This document shows positions 26,301 through 37,973 of a DNA stretch of 64,000 bases, in pieces; the first letter of the stretch is position 1; each line of letters starts with the position of its first letter. The stretch spans positions 12,855,213 through 12,919,212 of the forward strand of contig NC_065531.1 of NCBI RefSeq assembly GCF_020184175.1, written 5' to 3'. This DNA comes from Aphis gossypii (Eukaryota > Arthropoda > Insecta > Hemiptera > Aphididae). The notes under the pieces are model-generated. The model was not told the DNA's origin, ran no database searches, and saw only the letters and a list, made by a program, of their open reading frames with translations. The position numbers and the translations under genes were made by a program.

Positions 26301-26756
26301 ATGTATATATACTATATATAGATTACTAAATTACTAATGTTATCTCGAAATTCAACGTATTATTCTTCGGTTTTTACTCTAAGCTTAGTTATTAAACACA
26401 AAACTTATATTAATTTAAGTATTAAAAATTAAAATATTTTCAGTGTTAGGTTGGGGAAAAATTAAAACAAAATAAAATTCATAAGAAACCCTATATCTAT
26501 TAATACGACGCGTTATAGGAATGATTGTATTACACACATTATATCCATAATAAATATTATATTATAGTTTAGAGTTCGGTCGATTATTTCGATAACCATA
26601 TTATTATCCAGTTAAATGATCATTAAGGCGTGTAACACGTATTTAATGACGCGCATTATATACCCGACAGCTACTTGTATTCTGTGTGTAATAAGTACTT
26701 AAGATATTTGGTATATCGCCACCGTATAATTAATATTTGGGCGTTTGTGTTTGCAG

Positions 26757-27055
26757 AACTCTATACGTCACAATCTGTCACTTCACAGCCGATTTGAAAA
26801 GATCCAAAATGAGGGCACCGGCAAGTCGTCATGGTGGCAGATCAACCACAACGCTAGCCGGACGACCGGAAAATCCAGGCGCCGTGCCACGTCCATGGAG
26901 ACACCCAAATTCGAAAAAAGACGTGGACGCGTGAAGAAAGTTGTCGAAGCTATTCGCAACGGTCTGCATCCCGAAAACACACCTAGTCCTAGCTCTTCGA
27001 TTTCTGAAAACTCCGACATGATACCCGTGTCACCCCTCAGGGGATTCCAATTCAG
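26757..27055 (+). CDS. foxo: foxo exon 2: second half of forkhead domain, Akt site, NLS
   Basis: This 299-nt internal exon is preceded by a good acceptor (tttgtgtttgcag, ending 26756) and starts in phase 0 with codon AAC. It encodes the helix-3 DNA-recognition sequence NSIRHNLSLH, the wing region QNEGTGKSSWWQIN, and RRRATSMETPKF, which matches the Akt-phosphorylated RRRA(V/A)SM motif of FoxO factors. A basic stretch KRRGRVKK (residues 54-61) follows and probably acts in nuclear import. A Ser/Pro-rich linker ends at GFQF. Donor AG|GTTGGT follows 27055, leaving two bases of a Ser codon (phase 2) completed by exon 3. If the intron were retained, the frame would stay open to a stop ending at 27272, giving about 72 unrelated residues. 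The boundary before NSIRH is the usual FoxO exon 1/2 junction. Confidence 0.95.
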
Positions 27056-28545
27056 GTTGGTAATCTTTTATACATTTTTGTTGTATCCGTGTAAAATATA
27101 CTGTGTATTACTCATAATCGGTCGTGTATTTTATATCTACTGGACTTTGGTAGGAAATAAAATATGTCTACCTATTATAATAGGTGTAATAACGAGCGCG
27201 TTCGATTCGTGTACTTTCTGTGGTAACGAAAACTATTCGACGAACACGAAGATAATCATGGACTATTATTAATATTTAATTAACCGCCGAAACGTCGATT
27301 GTTGTAAGTTTTGAGCTATTTGATCGTGATTGAATTGTAGCCAAAATGCATACAGAGTAATTTACTTGCGAAAACGTAAAAAGGGATAATTTTTAAAAAT
27401 AAATCTGTATTAAACAATTTATTAGTAAACGCAACCATTTGATTTGTGATTAGTCTTCTTATTGTGTCTTATTTGTTGGTGTGATGTTGCGTGCCTCGAT
27501 TTTTGAGATCCAACCGGTTCGGTTCTATTTAAAAATTGCATCAATCGTTTGTAACATCACTAATCCCTTGGGTACTTATCATTACAGTCCCGACTTCAGA
27601 GCGCGGGCCTCGTCAAACGCTTCGTCCACCGGCCGTCTATCACCAATATTCAGCGAGCAGCTCAGCACCGCCGACTACGGCTTGGACTCGGTGGCAGAAC
27701 AGGGCCAGGCCGACCAGCTAGCCGGCACGCTGACGCAGACCGTCCGGATCTCTCAACCACCGATGCAGACGCTCGAAAGCTACAGAGATGTGTTTTTGGA
27801 TAACCGTCCACCCCCGCCACCGTACAATAGTTTGTCGATTCAGTCGTGTCCTATTCACGGTTACCAAGGGTGTTCGTGTTTCAACCTCAACCAGCTCGAG
27901 AACGGTTACATAAAACAGGTACGCCGCACCGGAACCGTCATTGTTTTTTAGTGGTGAACTTAGGGTGGTCTCTAGTCAATGTTAAATGACCGACAGCTGT
28001 AGTATTATATAGTATGATAAGTGATAACCTATGTCGATAAATAATCGAATTGACCGACCATAATCATTAAACTTTTGACTTGTATTATTTAAAAAATGAA
28101 AATTCGGATTTTACACGTCCTAGTAAAATCCGTTTTTGTCATGTACTTTTCCCAATTCTTTACGTATAATTAGTTAATAACCTGCTTTCAAAAATAAGTG
28201 TAGACTTGAAACTTATATTTTTTTCCTCTCCAGGAGTGTATATCGTTTGACAACATGTTGAACGATCAGCAGGATGACAACATGTCGGCCACTGTAGTTG
28301 GACAAATTATGGGCTCATCACATCTGTCGTTTGACGAGCTCAACATCAACTTGGATAAATTCCCGCCCGTAGAGTGCAACGTGGACGAGGTGATCAGCCA
28401 TGAAGTTAGTCTGGGCGGCTGCTTGGACTTCAACAACTTCAATCCACCGGCACAACCGCAACCATCGGTAGCCACCACTCAGACACTGGCTTCCGTCAGT
28501 CACGACCAATCGTCGTTTACCTCCGGACACCATTGGGTCCATTGA
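26757..28545 (+). CDS. foxo: FoxO forkhead transcription factor, 3' part (exons 2-4; exon 1 outside window)
   Basis: FoxO proteins are nuclear transcription factors held in the cytoplasm by insulin/PI3K/Akt phosphorylation; when unphosphorylated they activate stress-resistance, growth-arrest and metabolic genes. Three exons (26757-27055, 27588-27918, 28234-28545) splice in frame to 313 residues plus TGA. Seen in the product: the forkhead recognition helix NSIRHNLSLH (residues 1-10), GTGKSSWW (20-27), an Akt site RRRATS with phospho-acceptor Ser46, a basic NLS stretch (55-61), a second Akt site RARASS (acceptor Ser109), GRLSPI (115-120), PPPPPY (174-179) and a C-terminal acidic/hydrophobic transactivation segment (about 241-279). 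RRRA-T-SM and SSNAS..GRLSPI are diagnostic of FoxO among Fox families. The first half of the forkhead domain and the first Akt site are missing because the upstream exon is not in the window. The C-terminal half is short compared with vertebrate FOXOs. Confidence 0.96.
27056..27587 (+). other. foxo: foxo intron 2
   Basis: A 532-bp GT-AG intron in phase 2, with donor GTTGGT at 27056 and acceptor tatcattacag ending at 27587. It joins AG + T to make a Ser codon, giving GFQF-S-PDFRARASS, which aligns with the vertebrate arrangement before FRxRxSSNAS. AT-rich and without other recognisable features. Confidence 0.9.
27588..27918 (+). CDS. foxo: foxo exon 3: third Akt site, GRLSPI, PPPY and Cys-rich segment
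   Basis: A 331-nt exon, phase 2 in and phase 0 out. It begins PDFRARASSNAS followed by STGRLSPI, equivalent to the RxRTxSNAS..SGRLSPI block of FoxO that holds the last Akt site and the adjoining CK1/proline-directed sites. The rest is a disordered Gln/Ser/Thr-rich region with TLTQTVRISQPPMQTLESYR, then a run of five prolines and Tyr (residues 174-179) forming a PPxY WW-domain ligand. Next comes a compact Cys/His group, CPIHGYQGCSC (187-197). The exon ends at NGYIKQ with donor CAG|GTACGC after 27918. GC content is far above the flanking introns, as expected for coding sequence here. Confidence 0.94.
27919..28233 (+). other. foxo: foxo intron 3
   Basis: A 315-bp phase-0 GT-AG intron with donor GTACGC at 27919 and a pyrimidine-rich acceptor tttttcctctccag ending at 28233. 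Reading through would hit TAG at 27949, so splicing is required for the full C-terminus. Confidence 0.9.
28234..28545 (+). CDS. foxo: foxo exon 4: C-terminal transactivation domain and stop
   Basis: The terminal coding exon, 104 codons including TGA at 28543-28545, starts in phase 0 with ECISFDN. The stretch HLSFDELNINLDKFPPVEC (residues 240-258), then NVDEVISHEV and GGCLDFNNF (to 279), matches in order the vertebrate FoxO C-terminal activation region (LPSDLD..., D(M/V)ESII, TLDFNF). The final SGHHWVH parallels the THSWVSG tail of FOXO1, so the C-terminus is complete. The segment between is rich in Gln, Ser and Pro and is probably disordered. In known FoxOs this acidic/hydrophobic region recruits CBP/p300; that role is inferred by homology. 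Confidence 0.94.
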   Translation, partial: ECISFDNMLNDQQDDNMSATVVGQIMGSSHLSFDELNINLDKFPPVECNVDEVISHEVSLGGCLDFNNFNPPAQPQPSVATTQTLASVSHDQSSFTSGHHWVH

Positions 28546-28729
28546 AAAGGTGTGTGTGGGTTTATGTGTGTATATAATGTGATGTATAAAATTAATTTCC
28601 GATTGTGCATTTGAACGATTTTCGATTTGTGTCTTAAATGTCAACGATGTATCGTTCAAAACTTAGGATTAACGATAAAAATATATATATTCTTTAACTT
28701 GTATTAAATATCGACCGTTTAATCATAAT

Positions 28730-28735
28730 AATAAA
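28730..28735 (+). terminator. candidate proximal foxo poly(A) signal
   Basis: AATAAA 185 nt after the stop codon, followed by a GT-rich stretch (GCTTTGGTTGTTTTG). It would give a short 3' UTR. Confidence 0.35.
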
Positions 28736-30653
28736 TAACAATGTATTATACACCAAGCGCTTTGGTTGTTTTGATTGAATTATGAAATGTAAGCTCACTT
28801 TAGTTCCGTATATTTAGTTATGTATATTAAAACGAACGAAAATTTCTGTGTAATATATTCTTCTAACATTTTTATATTTCGTGTTTGCGGTCACCGTATT
28901 TCGTGATTATTGATTCGAACGTAAGCACTCATTGTGTTGTAACTTGCAAGGTATATCTTATTTCTCTTATAAATATTATCAGTGTATCGAAGTGTTTCGG
29001 AATAGGCGGAGTCACGTCACCGCCGTCGCGTTGTCGTGAAATCATTTCTAAATGTGTACATCGGATGGGTCCTAATCGGTGTATACAGTAACACTGATGA
29101 TGAAATAAAAAAAAATATAATTTTTTTTTTTTTTAATAAATCACTAAACTTCTTGTTATCTCGTGTTAACGCACCGTTCTCACTAACGTTCGGAGTAGTG
29201 GTGGTTTCTGGGTATTCTGTTGTAACCGGAGCACTGACAATATCCGTTAATGATTCAATTTCAGTAAAGCACTCTTGAGAATTCCCGAGAAAAAAACCTA
29301 GAATCGTACTAAATATGTCAATTATTTATAATCCCGACGGCGACGAACTAATCCACTCGAATTAGTTTTTTGTTTGCTTTTTTTATTTTTAAAGGAAAGC
29401 AGAATTGTATTTGCGTTACTGTTTTTATAGCCCCGTGTCATATCATTTCCGTTACAAATTATGTAAGGTTTTGTTTCTATCGGTCGTGTTTTTCCCTCTC
29501 AAGGGTTCTTGTTTCTCTCTTGTCGGAGTAGTGGCGCCTTTGTAAAACAATGTCGTGAACTTCAATTACCGTTCCCTTCTTTCATTCTCTACTTCGCCAT
29601 CTCGTCCGTCTCCAAAAGGTCGGCCAGTGCACTTGGATTATTAAAATGCTTTAAATACGCGTCCGGGTTCTTACGACTCGAGGTCGCTTTCATCAGCACC
29701 ATATTGCAAGTCTGCGATGGCGGCGCTAGCCAAATCTCAACTGACCGTATCAGGAGCGTGCATCATGATTTTTTTTTGAATTCATCAACTCGATAAAAAT
29801 TATAATATTATAATATGGTAATAACCAATGCGATTAAGGATCATGCAATTAAAGCATAGATATTTTATAAACGTTTTAATTGACGTTAATTTTTAAAGAA
29901 TTTTTGAAACAATCGACGGTTCAAAGGTCGCGTTAATCGCGGCTGATGTGCCCGTTATTTGTATGTCAACGTGCGTTGTCCGTGTACAGTGTACTATATA
30001 TTATTATAATAACAATAATAATAATAATAATAATATTAGGTATGAATAAGTAATTAATAATCTTTCTGTATATGAACAGTATATTTCAATATTTGAATTG
30101 ATACTTCATTCATTGTCAACTTGATAAGATATTCGATTGTTTTTCATAATGTAAATTTGACTTAGGTAATCAGTTGTGGACTCTGTCCGTGTATGTTGTT
30201 GGAAATCTGGAACGTTTTATAAAAATTACGTGGTGTTATAATATTTTAATTCTGTGGAACGTCGTTAGTAGTTTTTCATTGTTTCTGTTTGTAGTAGACT
30301 CCACATTTAATTTTAAATTGTAATATATACCTAAATATTCAATAAAATATTAGAACGATATTATGACGAATGTACGAATTTATATTCTTTTATAAATAAT
30401 TATTTGATCATTTTTAAATTTTTATTTTTATTTTTTTGTTAAAAATCTTTTAAATTAACGGGAGTTTACCAAATAATTTAAAAATTTAAAAATGTAATTA
30501 AAATTTTTTTGTATCAAATCATTATTATTATATTTATTAATGTGCATCGTGCTAATTTAATAATAATATACTATTTCTCCTTGAATAGGCTATACATTCA
30601 TATTCTAATGTTGTACATGACGTAAACTGAACATTTAGCATGTTTGACAGTTT

Positions 30654-30676
30654 TGTGTGTGTGTGTGTGTGTGTGT
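30654..30676. repeat. (GT)n microsatellite
   Basis: About eleven perfect GT units downstream of foxo. Confidence 0.92.
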
Positions 30677-31772
30677 TAGGGAGAGGAATGAATTAATTTA
30701 ATTTATTTTTCATCACGTTCTTAAGATTTAGTGTGTAAAGTGTATAGAATCTAGAGGGGGGCGGTTATAGTGCAGTGTTCGAGTATCGCATTCTCGTCTT
30801 TATTTGAAATAAATGAATAATAGACTAAACAGCCATATAAAATGTATAATATTAATGTTATATGATCTAATTGATATTATAACCATTTATAATTATTTTT
30901 AAATCTATTTCTTAATTGTATATTTATTTATGTTTTTTTTATATTTTTTGTTCTAGTTGAAACGATTGTGTGTGTTCTATGGGAAATTTTAAAGACAAGT
31001 TTATGAAAATGTTTTAATTATGTTGCCCAGTAAATTCATGTTAATTTTCAATGTTTTAATCATATTAATACATAAATATTATTATTTAATTATATATACA
31101 TAAAAAAAAAATGTGTTCGTTTTAAAGTAACAACTATTTTATACATTCTACAACTATACACATATTATTTGCTATGTTAGGTTAATATTATATTTTATTT
31201 TATGTACATGTGGAAATATATTACTTGTATAAACATACATATTATTATGCAATCTATAATTTGTTAAAATTAGTCTAATATTTGTTGTAGTTTTAAATTA
31301 ATAATTATACATTGTTATTTAGATCATTGAATGTTAAACTTAATCATTTAAAAAATATGTTTCAAGTTAGCGTTTTACAACTTAAGCGATTCCAGGTGTT
31401 ATCTGTAATCAAAAATCTTAAGTTAACTTTAGTCTAAGTATTGTAAATAGGTTTGCTCTACAAAAAAAAAAAAAAAAAAAATAATAAAAATGCTTGTAGC
31501 CCACATCCACATTATAATTAATTTATACGTAGATACACATGTTTGATTAACAAAAATGTCAGCTACGGTCTTATGTTTGAAATTCAAGGACAATTTCCAT
31601 TTACTTACTCAGAATTATATATTTATACTTTATTCGAGTTAATCTTGTTTAATATACATAAACAGGCACACATATATGAACGTGCATGCATGATCACGTA
31701 TGTATACGTATTGTGTATGTATGTATATTGTATATAAGTCTATACGTTATCACTTATCTTAAAGTGCTGAGT

Positions 31773-31778
31773 AATAAA
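31773..31778 (+). terminator. candidate distal foxo poly(A) signal
   Basis: AATAAA with a T/GT-rich downstream element within 40 nt. It would make a 3' UTR of about 3.25 kb. Another AATAAA with a similar T-rich tail is at 32820-32825. Confidence 0.35.
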
Positions 31779-31800
31779 GACTGATTGTCTTTGAAATGAT

Positions 31801-34800
31801 TGTATTTTCTTTTATTATTATTTTGTTATTGTTTATTGTGTATAAAAAAAAAATATCAATGGAAAGTATTTGCTAGTAAAAATGTTTATTTTCATCAAAC
31901 AAACTAAAATTAATTAAAAGAATACAAAATTATTTTACATTTTTGTGCCATAAATATTATAATAAACATATTTTCACATGACAGTGTAAGTATTTACTAT
32001 TTTTTATAGCTGAGCAACAAAAAATATTTAATGTTAATATTTGTATGTAAACATGCATACTTATATCTATATTTTTTGTTCATTTAACTAATTTAAATGA
32101 ATATGCCAGTGCCTTTGATCTCAAAAAGATATACCTCCAAAACAAAAACATTAATAACATTTTCAAATATGAGTAGCTTTTGTGTTTAAATATAAATACA
32201 CACATAAATGTATATATGAATTTATTTGAACTTATATATTATATTTATTTTAATTAATAATACACATTACATATAAATGTTAAGGTAATTGGATGTAATA
32301 ATAACTTTTTTGTGTATATGACAAAAAAGTGTAGAAGTTTGTTTGATTGTTTGTTTTTTTTTTTTTTTTGCACAAAATTGTTGTTATCCGTACAAGCTCA
32401 ATGTGTATAAATCAATTTTAGTGTGCTTAAATAAATGTGATAAGCTTATTTATGGGGAACTATATTGTACAAGGTATAAGATGATGATTTTTTTCTATAG
32501 ACGCTAATGAAGTGATAAATAGAATAATTAATTTGTTTTAGCGATTCTAACTTTTAATAATTGATTATTATTATATTATTATGAAATATGATTATTACTA
32601 TATTATTTATTATCTACTAAAAACAACAAATGTAAATATAAAAACATATTTTAAACGTAAATTTACTGATGTTGCTTCTTTTTAATGTGTCAATTTAATA
32701 CGGATTATTTATTGTTATGGATTTACCTATGGATAATTTGAATATATTATTTGACAACTGTTTTGTATTTTATTTCTTATGTATTTAACTTTCATAATAT
32801 AGTGTAAATGTTGATAAATAATAAAGCAAACTGCCTTTATGATTTGTTTACAGCATTTTTTTACCATTTGGTAGCAATTTTACAAGCTGTTTATTGTTAA
32901 TTATATATACATATTATTAAAATTAAAATGTTGGTTGAATTAAAATTGTATGTTTTCATTGTATCTTAAATGAACTTGTATTAAATTGGTTCTAATTTAG
33001 CACTTGTAATAGTGTACATTTTATAATTATATTGAGATATTTTAACTGTATCATTTTATTATATTTAATACAAAACAAACAACTTGACATAATATTTGGA
33101 ATAATGATTAATGATTATCTATACTATTTCCTTGCATAAAATATAAATATTTAACATACAATAATAATAAATTTAAATAAAATATAAAGTATAGGCATTT
33201 GTTGATTGATTAAAATCAATACATTTATTAAGTAATAATTACTAATCTATTGTATTGTGAGAATAATGTATTTCCTAACTGTTCTAACCTAATCTATTTT
33301 GAGTTCAACTATACAGACTATATATATTCAAGACAGATTTTTTTTTTTTTATATTTTGAACTGTATTAATCCCTATAGTTTTCATAAATATAATGATTCT
33401 CTTTTATTATAAATTGCTTTTTTATAATAACTACATATTATGTTTAATTGTTTGTAGATGTTTTGGTGAACTATTTTGTTTGAATTGACTTATTAAATTA
33501 TATATAAATTTGTTTTAAATAACGAAAGTCATTAAATTATTAAATTTTTTAGAGAAACAAAGGAACATTAAACCTTTAAAAACTATTGTGGAGCCCAAAG
33601 GGCTCTGCTAAGCAAAGTTAGGATTATTGACTTAATGATAACTAATCGATTATTAAAACTGAAAATTTTAGATTCTGAGTAGAGTATTAAATGCATTGGC
33701 TTTGCTGCTTAACTTTATGACCACAGAAGTAGTAAAAATGTTCAACATCACTTAAATAGATTGGAAATTAAAACATATGTCATTTTAAATACTTTGAAGA
33801 GGTTTTCAAAAAACTACAAAATATCAGCAATGCAATGTAATATATTAGTTACACTATGTGTTTTATTTATATCTTGTATTTATATAATGAGCCTAGTTAA
33901 TTCATAATCAAAAATTGTTTTATAAATAAACATAAACGTTAAAATTCAGTCGATAATTTTTATAGCACAAACTTTAAGTGTATAATATAAGTATAGTAAC
34001 AACTACTAAAACACTAAACAGCATGTCACATATTCGATTCTTTATAATACTTAAATGTACAATAAATTTGATAATCGCATGTGTAATAAAATTCAGTGCT
34101 CATAATAAATTACGCAAATTAGTTAGATTGCTTTAATTGATAATATTAATTCGTAAAAATATAACTTAATATTTATACACGGAACATCTCTGTAGATTTT
34201 ATCAGACCTCCTTGACTGGAGAATCCTTTATTAAAGCCCTTATTCATATATTTGCATATTTTTCCAAGTTGATTTTGTTTTAGATATGCTATATGTAATT
34301 ACAATATACGATTAACAATGTTGTTTATGAAATAACCAAATTTTATAGTGCATATATTTGAATATATTTTATATTAATATATTTTAGGGCATATTTTAAT
34401 GTTTTACTGTATGGGTTGTATATAAGTATCAAAAAATTAAAAAATATGTTTATATTACTTTATATTACTAATCGTACAGTCGTATTAACTATTATTTATT
34501 GTATAATTAGATAGGTAAACATTTATCAAGAAAACATAGTTTGAAAAATGTATATTATTTGTATAATATGACTAGCCATTAGCTGTTGCCGGAGAGTGGT
34601 TGACTGTTTTTTCCCCCTCACATCAAATGAAAAAAAGTAAATTTTAGTAATTAATAAAGATATAATAAAATATAATTATTGTAAATAACGGTCGTGGTAC
34701 ATGGGAACATGGGAATATACACAGGTGATGTGTATCGACAAACGGGTGACGCGTTTCGTTTGACCGGAAGTGATGGGGTAACAACAGAATAAATATATAA

Positions 34801-35700
34801 TTTAAAGATTTGTTTCATTAGGACTTGAAATGTTGTCGTTCTGTCTAAGAGCTTACGCAATTGCTGGAAGCAAAAAAGCTGTTTTATAACATCACGATGG
34901 ACGTGGAGAAAAAGACCGTTGATGTTCGCGTTTTTCTCAGACCGATGGCGGAAATTAATATTTTAATAAATTAATGTTGTTTTATTAGGTACTTGATTGA
35001 AGAATTAAGTGTTTTTTTTTTATTTATAGTTAGTAAATACCCAATGTGCAATAATAATTTTTTTTAGTTTTTAGTTTTTTTTTTTTTTTTTTAATTACCA
35101 ATACAATTTTTCCGTATAATCAAAAACTGAAAATATATTACAAGGTCCCTCATAATTTTTATTAATATAAATTTAAAAAATATATGAGCGTAAATCTGTA
35201 AAAAAAAGATTTCTACTAGAAATTTAAATACATTTTTTTTATGAGCATTTGTTAAAATTACGATATTGCTATTCAGCTGTAAAATAACTATTTATCATCA
35301 GTCAATTTTTATTATTTTGTAATAAAAAAACAAATAACCGTAGTTACCTACTTAAAAAGTAATTAAGTACTTATTTTACTTTAAAATATCACCAAATACC
35401 AAATACCTACTTATATATTATTATTTTTTTTTATATTTTAAAATTCTATACTCTAAATGTTCGACTTTTGTTTTTGAATATCTATAAAAATGTTTTCACT
35501 TAGTCGAAATGCTTAAAAACTTAATAGGTACAATAAGATTATTCCTAAGTATTTGTATATAATAATACCAAAACTATCAAAAAATGTATCTTTTAACTCG
35601 AATTTTTTACAAAAATTTGAAAAAAATTTGTTCAAATCGTGAAAATTCACAAATAATTTTCTAGTTAAAAATGTACCTATTAAATGTTCGATTTTTTTGA
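31801..35700. other. AT-rich intergenic DNA, no gene seen
   Basis: Poly(T)/poly(A) tracts and ATTA-rich sequence. A slightly GC-richer patch at 34690-34940 has a minus-strand open frame with no recognised homology. No element ends were found. Confidence 0.6.
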
Positions 35701-35719
35701 TTGGGTTGATAAAATCTAT

Positions 35720-36140
35720 ACGTATGAAAGCTGGACGGCGTCGAATATATTATTTTAGCGATTGTCGCGTGACGCGTCCGGTGATGTGCGACCTTTGTTC
35801 CTCGTATCGAATGTTTCTAACGATTCGTCGATGTCGCCGCTAGCCATTAATATGTTGCCGCCGTTTAAGTATAACTATAATATTATACATTAAAAGCTGC
35901 GGAACGGCATTCAGTACGCGATAATACGGCGCTGGTATTTGAAATCGATTTCAAACGATGTGCTGCGCTGTTTTCCGGATCGGACGACATGACAAATGTG
36001 TTATAGCCAGGTGACGCTTACTGCACGCCTCGCGATGAAACTGCATTGTAATCATACGTGTTCCGATTTCCTTGTAATTCGTGCTAAATCGAGTATCGTC
36101 GCGTAGTATACGCGCATAAACTACGATGCGGTAGTCGTTT
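35720..36140. promoter_or_regulatory. CpG-rich island in gene-poor DNA
   Basis: About 420 bp with many CG words (GACGCGTCCGG, CGATGTCGCCGC, TCGTCGCGTAG) set in very AT-rich flanks. No frame above 60 codons is open, so it is not an obvious exon. An enhancer or untranslated exon is possible. Confidence 0.3.
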
Positions 36141-37973
36141 CAAAAGCATTGTGTTCGATATAGATTTTCCATTCTTTAGGCTCTTGCATTAAGCCAAATC
36201 TCGCCACATCAGTGCACTCTTGTCATCTAAAATATTGTCTCGGGTAGTCGGGTATCTGACTAGGGCAATATTTTATGTAATATTATTATGCTACAACAAC
36301 TTGCAGAAAATTACGTAATGAATAAAAAAAAAAAAATAGCAAATTTTATTTTTTGATCAGAAATACTCATAGATTATCAAAACAATATGTACGAAAGTTG
36401 ATCGTTTATCATTTTTTCTTTTCGAAAACATGATTCATTGTTGACAATTCACACAATACCAAACATTTTTTTTTTTGATCTAAAGTAATATTAGTGTGTT
36501 GAATTTTAAAAAATTTAGTCATATCTATAATTTTTATAGCATTTTTGTTTCGACTATAAAGTTACCCCTTATTAACTTTCCTTTGTAATTTTTTCTTATA
36601 TCACCGTTGACTTATTGTTCATAAACCTTAAATTATATTTATAAAATATACAGGTAAAATTATTTTACCATACTTTTTTTCAAAGGGGACATTTTTATAT
36701 TACATTAAATTATTCAAATTTTAATTTTGGTTTTTTATTGAATAATTTTGAAGGATGTCATATACTTTTAAAACTACAAGTATTACCTATATTATACTTT
36801 ATTACAGTTGACAGTGTACCGCCTATTATTATTGAGAAGTAAATTATTATTAACTCTTTTGTCCTACACTGCGACTGCGTGTGCCATCAATAATCAAATA
36901 TGTCCCCGTGTCATTGTAATATTGATAAAAATAATAAATTATGCATTTTTCAGGAGGTTACCGCCCTCTCTGCCGACGGTATAACATGACATTGAATAAC
37001 CTAATTATATGGTAAACGATTTTTTCGTGCTGGTACTGCTATTTAAATGAGTAATTCTATGAGTATTCTGTTGTTATTGTAGTTACCAAGCCTATTTTTT
37101 TTTATGTCGACAACTATATTTTTGAAGAATAAAAGGGGACGTAGGTACTGATAATAAATTGATAAGATATTTGGCATTGATAAAAAATAATAGACTCAAT
37201 TCGAATATTGCTACAGAGATACTGTGTTATTTATAATGTGAAACTTAGGAAATAAAATATATAATTTTGTGTATTATACATTTATACATAATATACAGGA
37301 GGTACATTAATTAGTATATTAACCATAAATGTGTTTTTAGTGAATATAGCTTACACAATTTAATTGAGTTACCTACATCTAAGCATAGCATTTAAATTTA
37401 ATATCTGTTCATTCGGCCATTCTCTCTGTGCTCGTTGATCAGATTTTATTTTTTTAATACAAATTCCCAAAATCACAAGTACCTATATTAATATAATATA
37501 ATCAACCAATGACCATCTATGACCTGAAATTTTTCTCAAGTCAATTCGTTCTGTAAAATTTAAGAAAATTATACTTAACCATAATCTAAATACATGCTTG
37601 AAATATAGGTACCTACGTTCCGTGCAAAATGTTCATTAATAAATAAATAGTTGGTAGGTACTTCGTAATAAATTTTCAATTATTAAAAATTGTATGCATA
37701 TGATACAGGTTTTGATATCGATTCCTAAAAATATAACATTAACAACACAAAACCGCGTAAAAAGCTATTTAAGGAACATTATTATGGATCAAGTAAATTT
37801 TTAAGCAAATTGAACACTGTTTTTTTTTATTATTATAGTTATTGATTATAATGTTCCTTAATTTTTCATTAGAATCAAAGTAATAGTCTTAGCTTGCTCT
37901 CAGTATTTATAAACATAACCATATGGTGGAAAAATCTTAGATACTCCACTGTCGTTGGTATATTATGCTCATA
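36141..37973. other. AT-rich intergenic DNA, no gene seen
   Basis: No ORF of interest, element end or tandem repeat beyond short homopolymers. Confidence 0.6.

Larger units (their letters stand above)
1..26756 (+). other. foxo: foxo intron 1 (3' part), more than 26.7 kb
   Basis: No sequence coding for the first half of a forkhead domain (the SYADLI...AGWK block that precedes NSIRHNLSLH) could be found upstream of 26757 on either strand, and the acceptor at 26756 is phase 0, as at the conserved FoxO exon 1/2 junction. The stretch is therefore read as the 3' part of intron 1. It is mostly AT-rich with no convincing gene. Items of note inside it (MITE, inverted repeat, islands, microsatellites, exon-like patches) are listed separately. 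A nested gene or alternative foxo first exons cannot be excluded. Confidence 0.7.
28546..31800 (+). other. foxo: probable foxo 3' UTR (end uncertain)
   Basis: AT-rich, non-coding sequence follows the TGA. Poly(A) signals AATAAA occur at 28730-28735, 29104-29109, 30341-30346 and 31773-31778. The last is followed by a T/GT-rich stretch (TGATTGTC, ATTGTATTTTC) typical of a downstream element, so several 3' ends are possible. The outer limit is a guess; transcript data are needed to fix it. Confidence 0.4.

Noticed and set aside
33590..33610. GAGCCC-AAA-GGGCTC hairpin as a terminator or element end
   Set aside because: Too short, with no context; chance hairpin.
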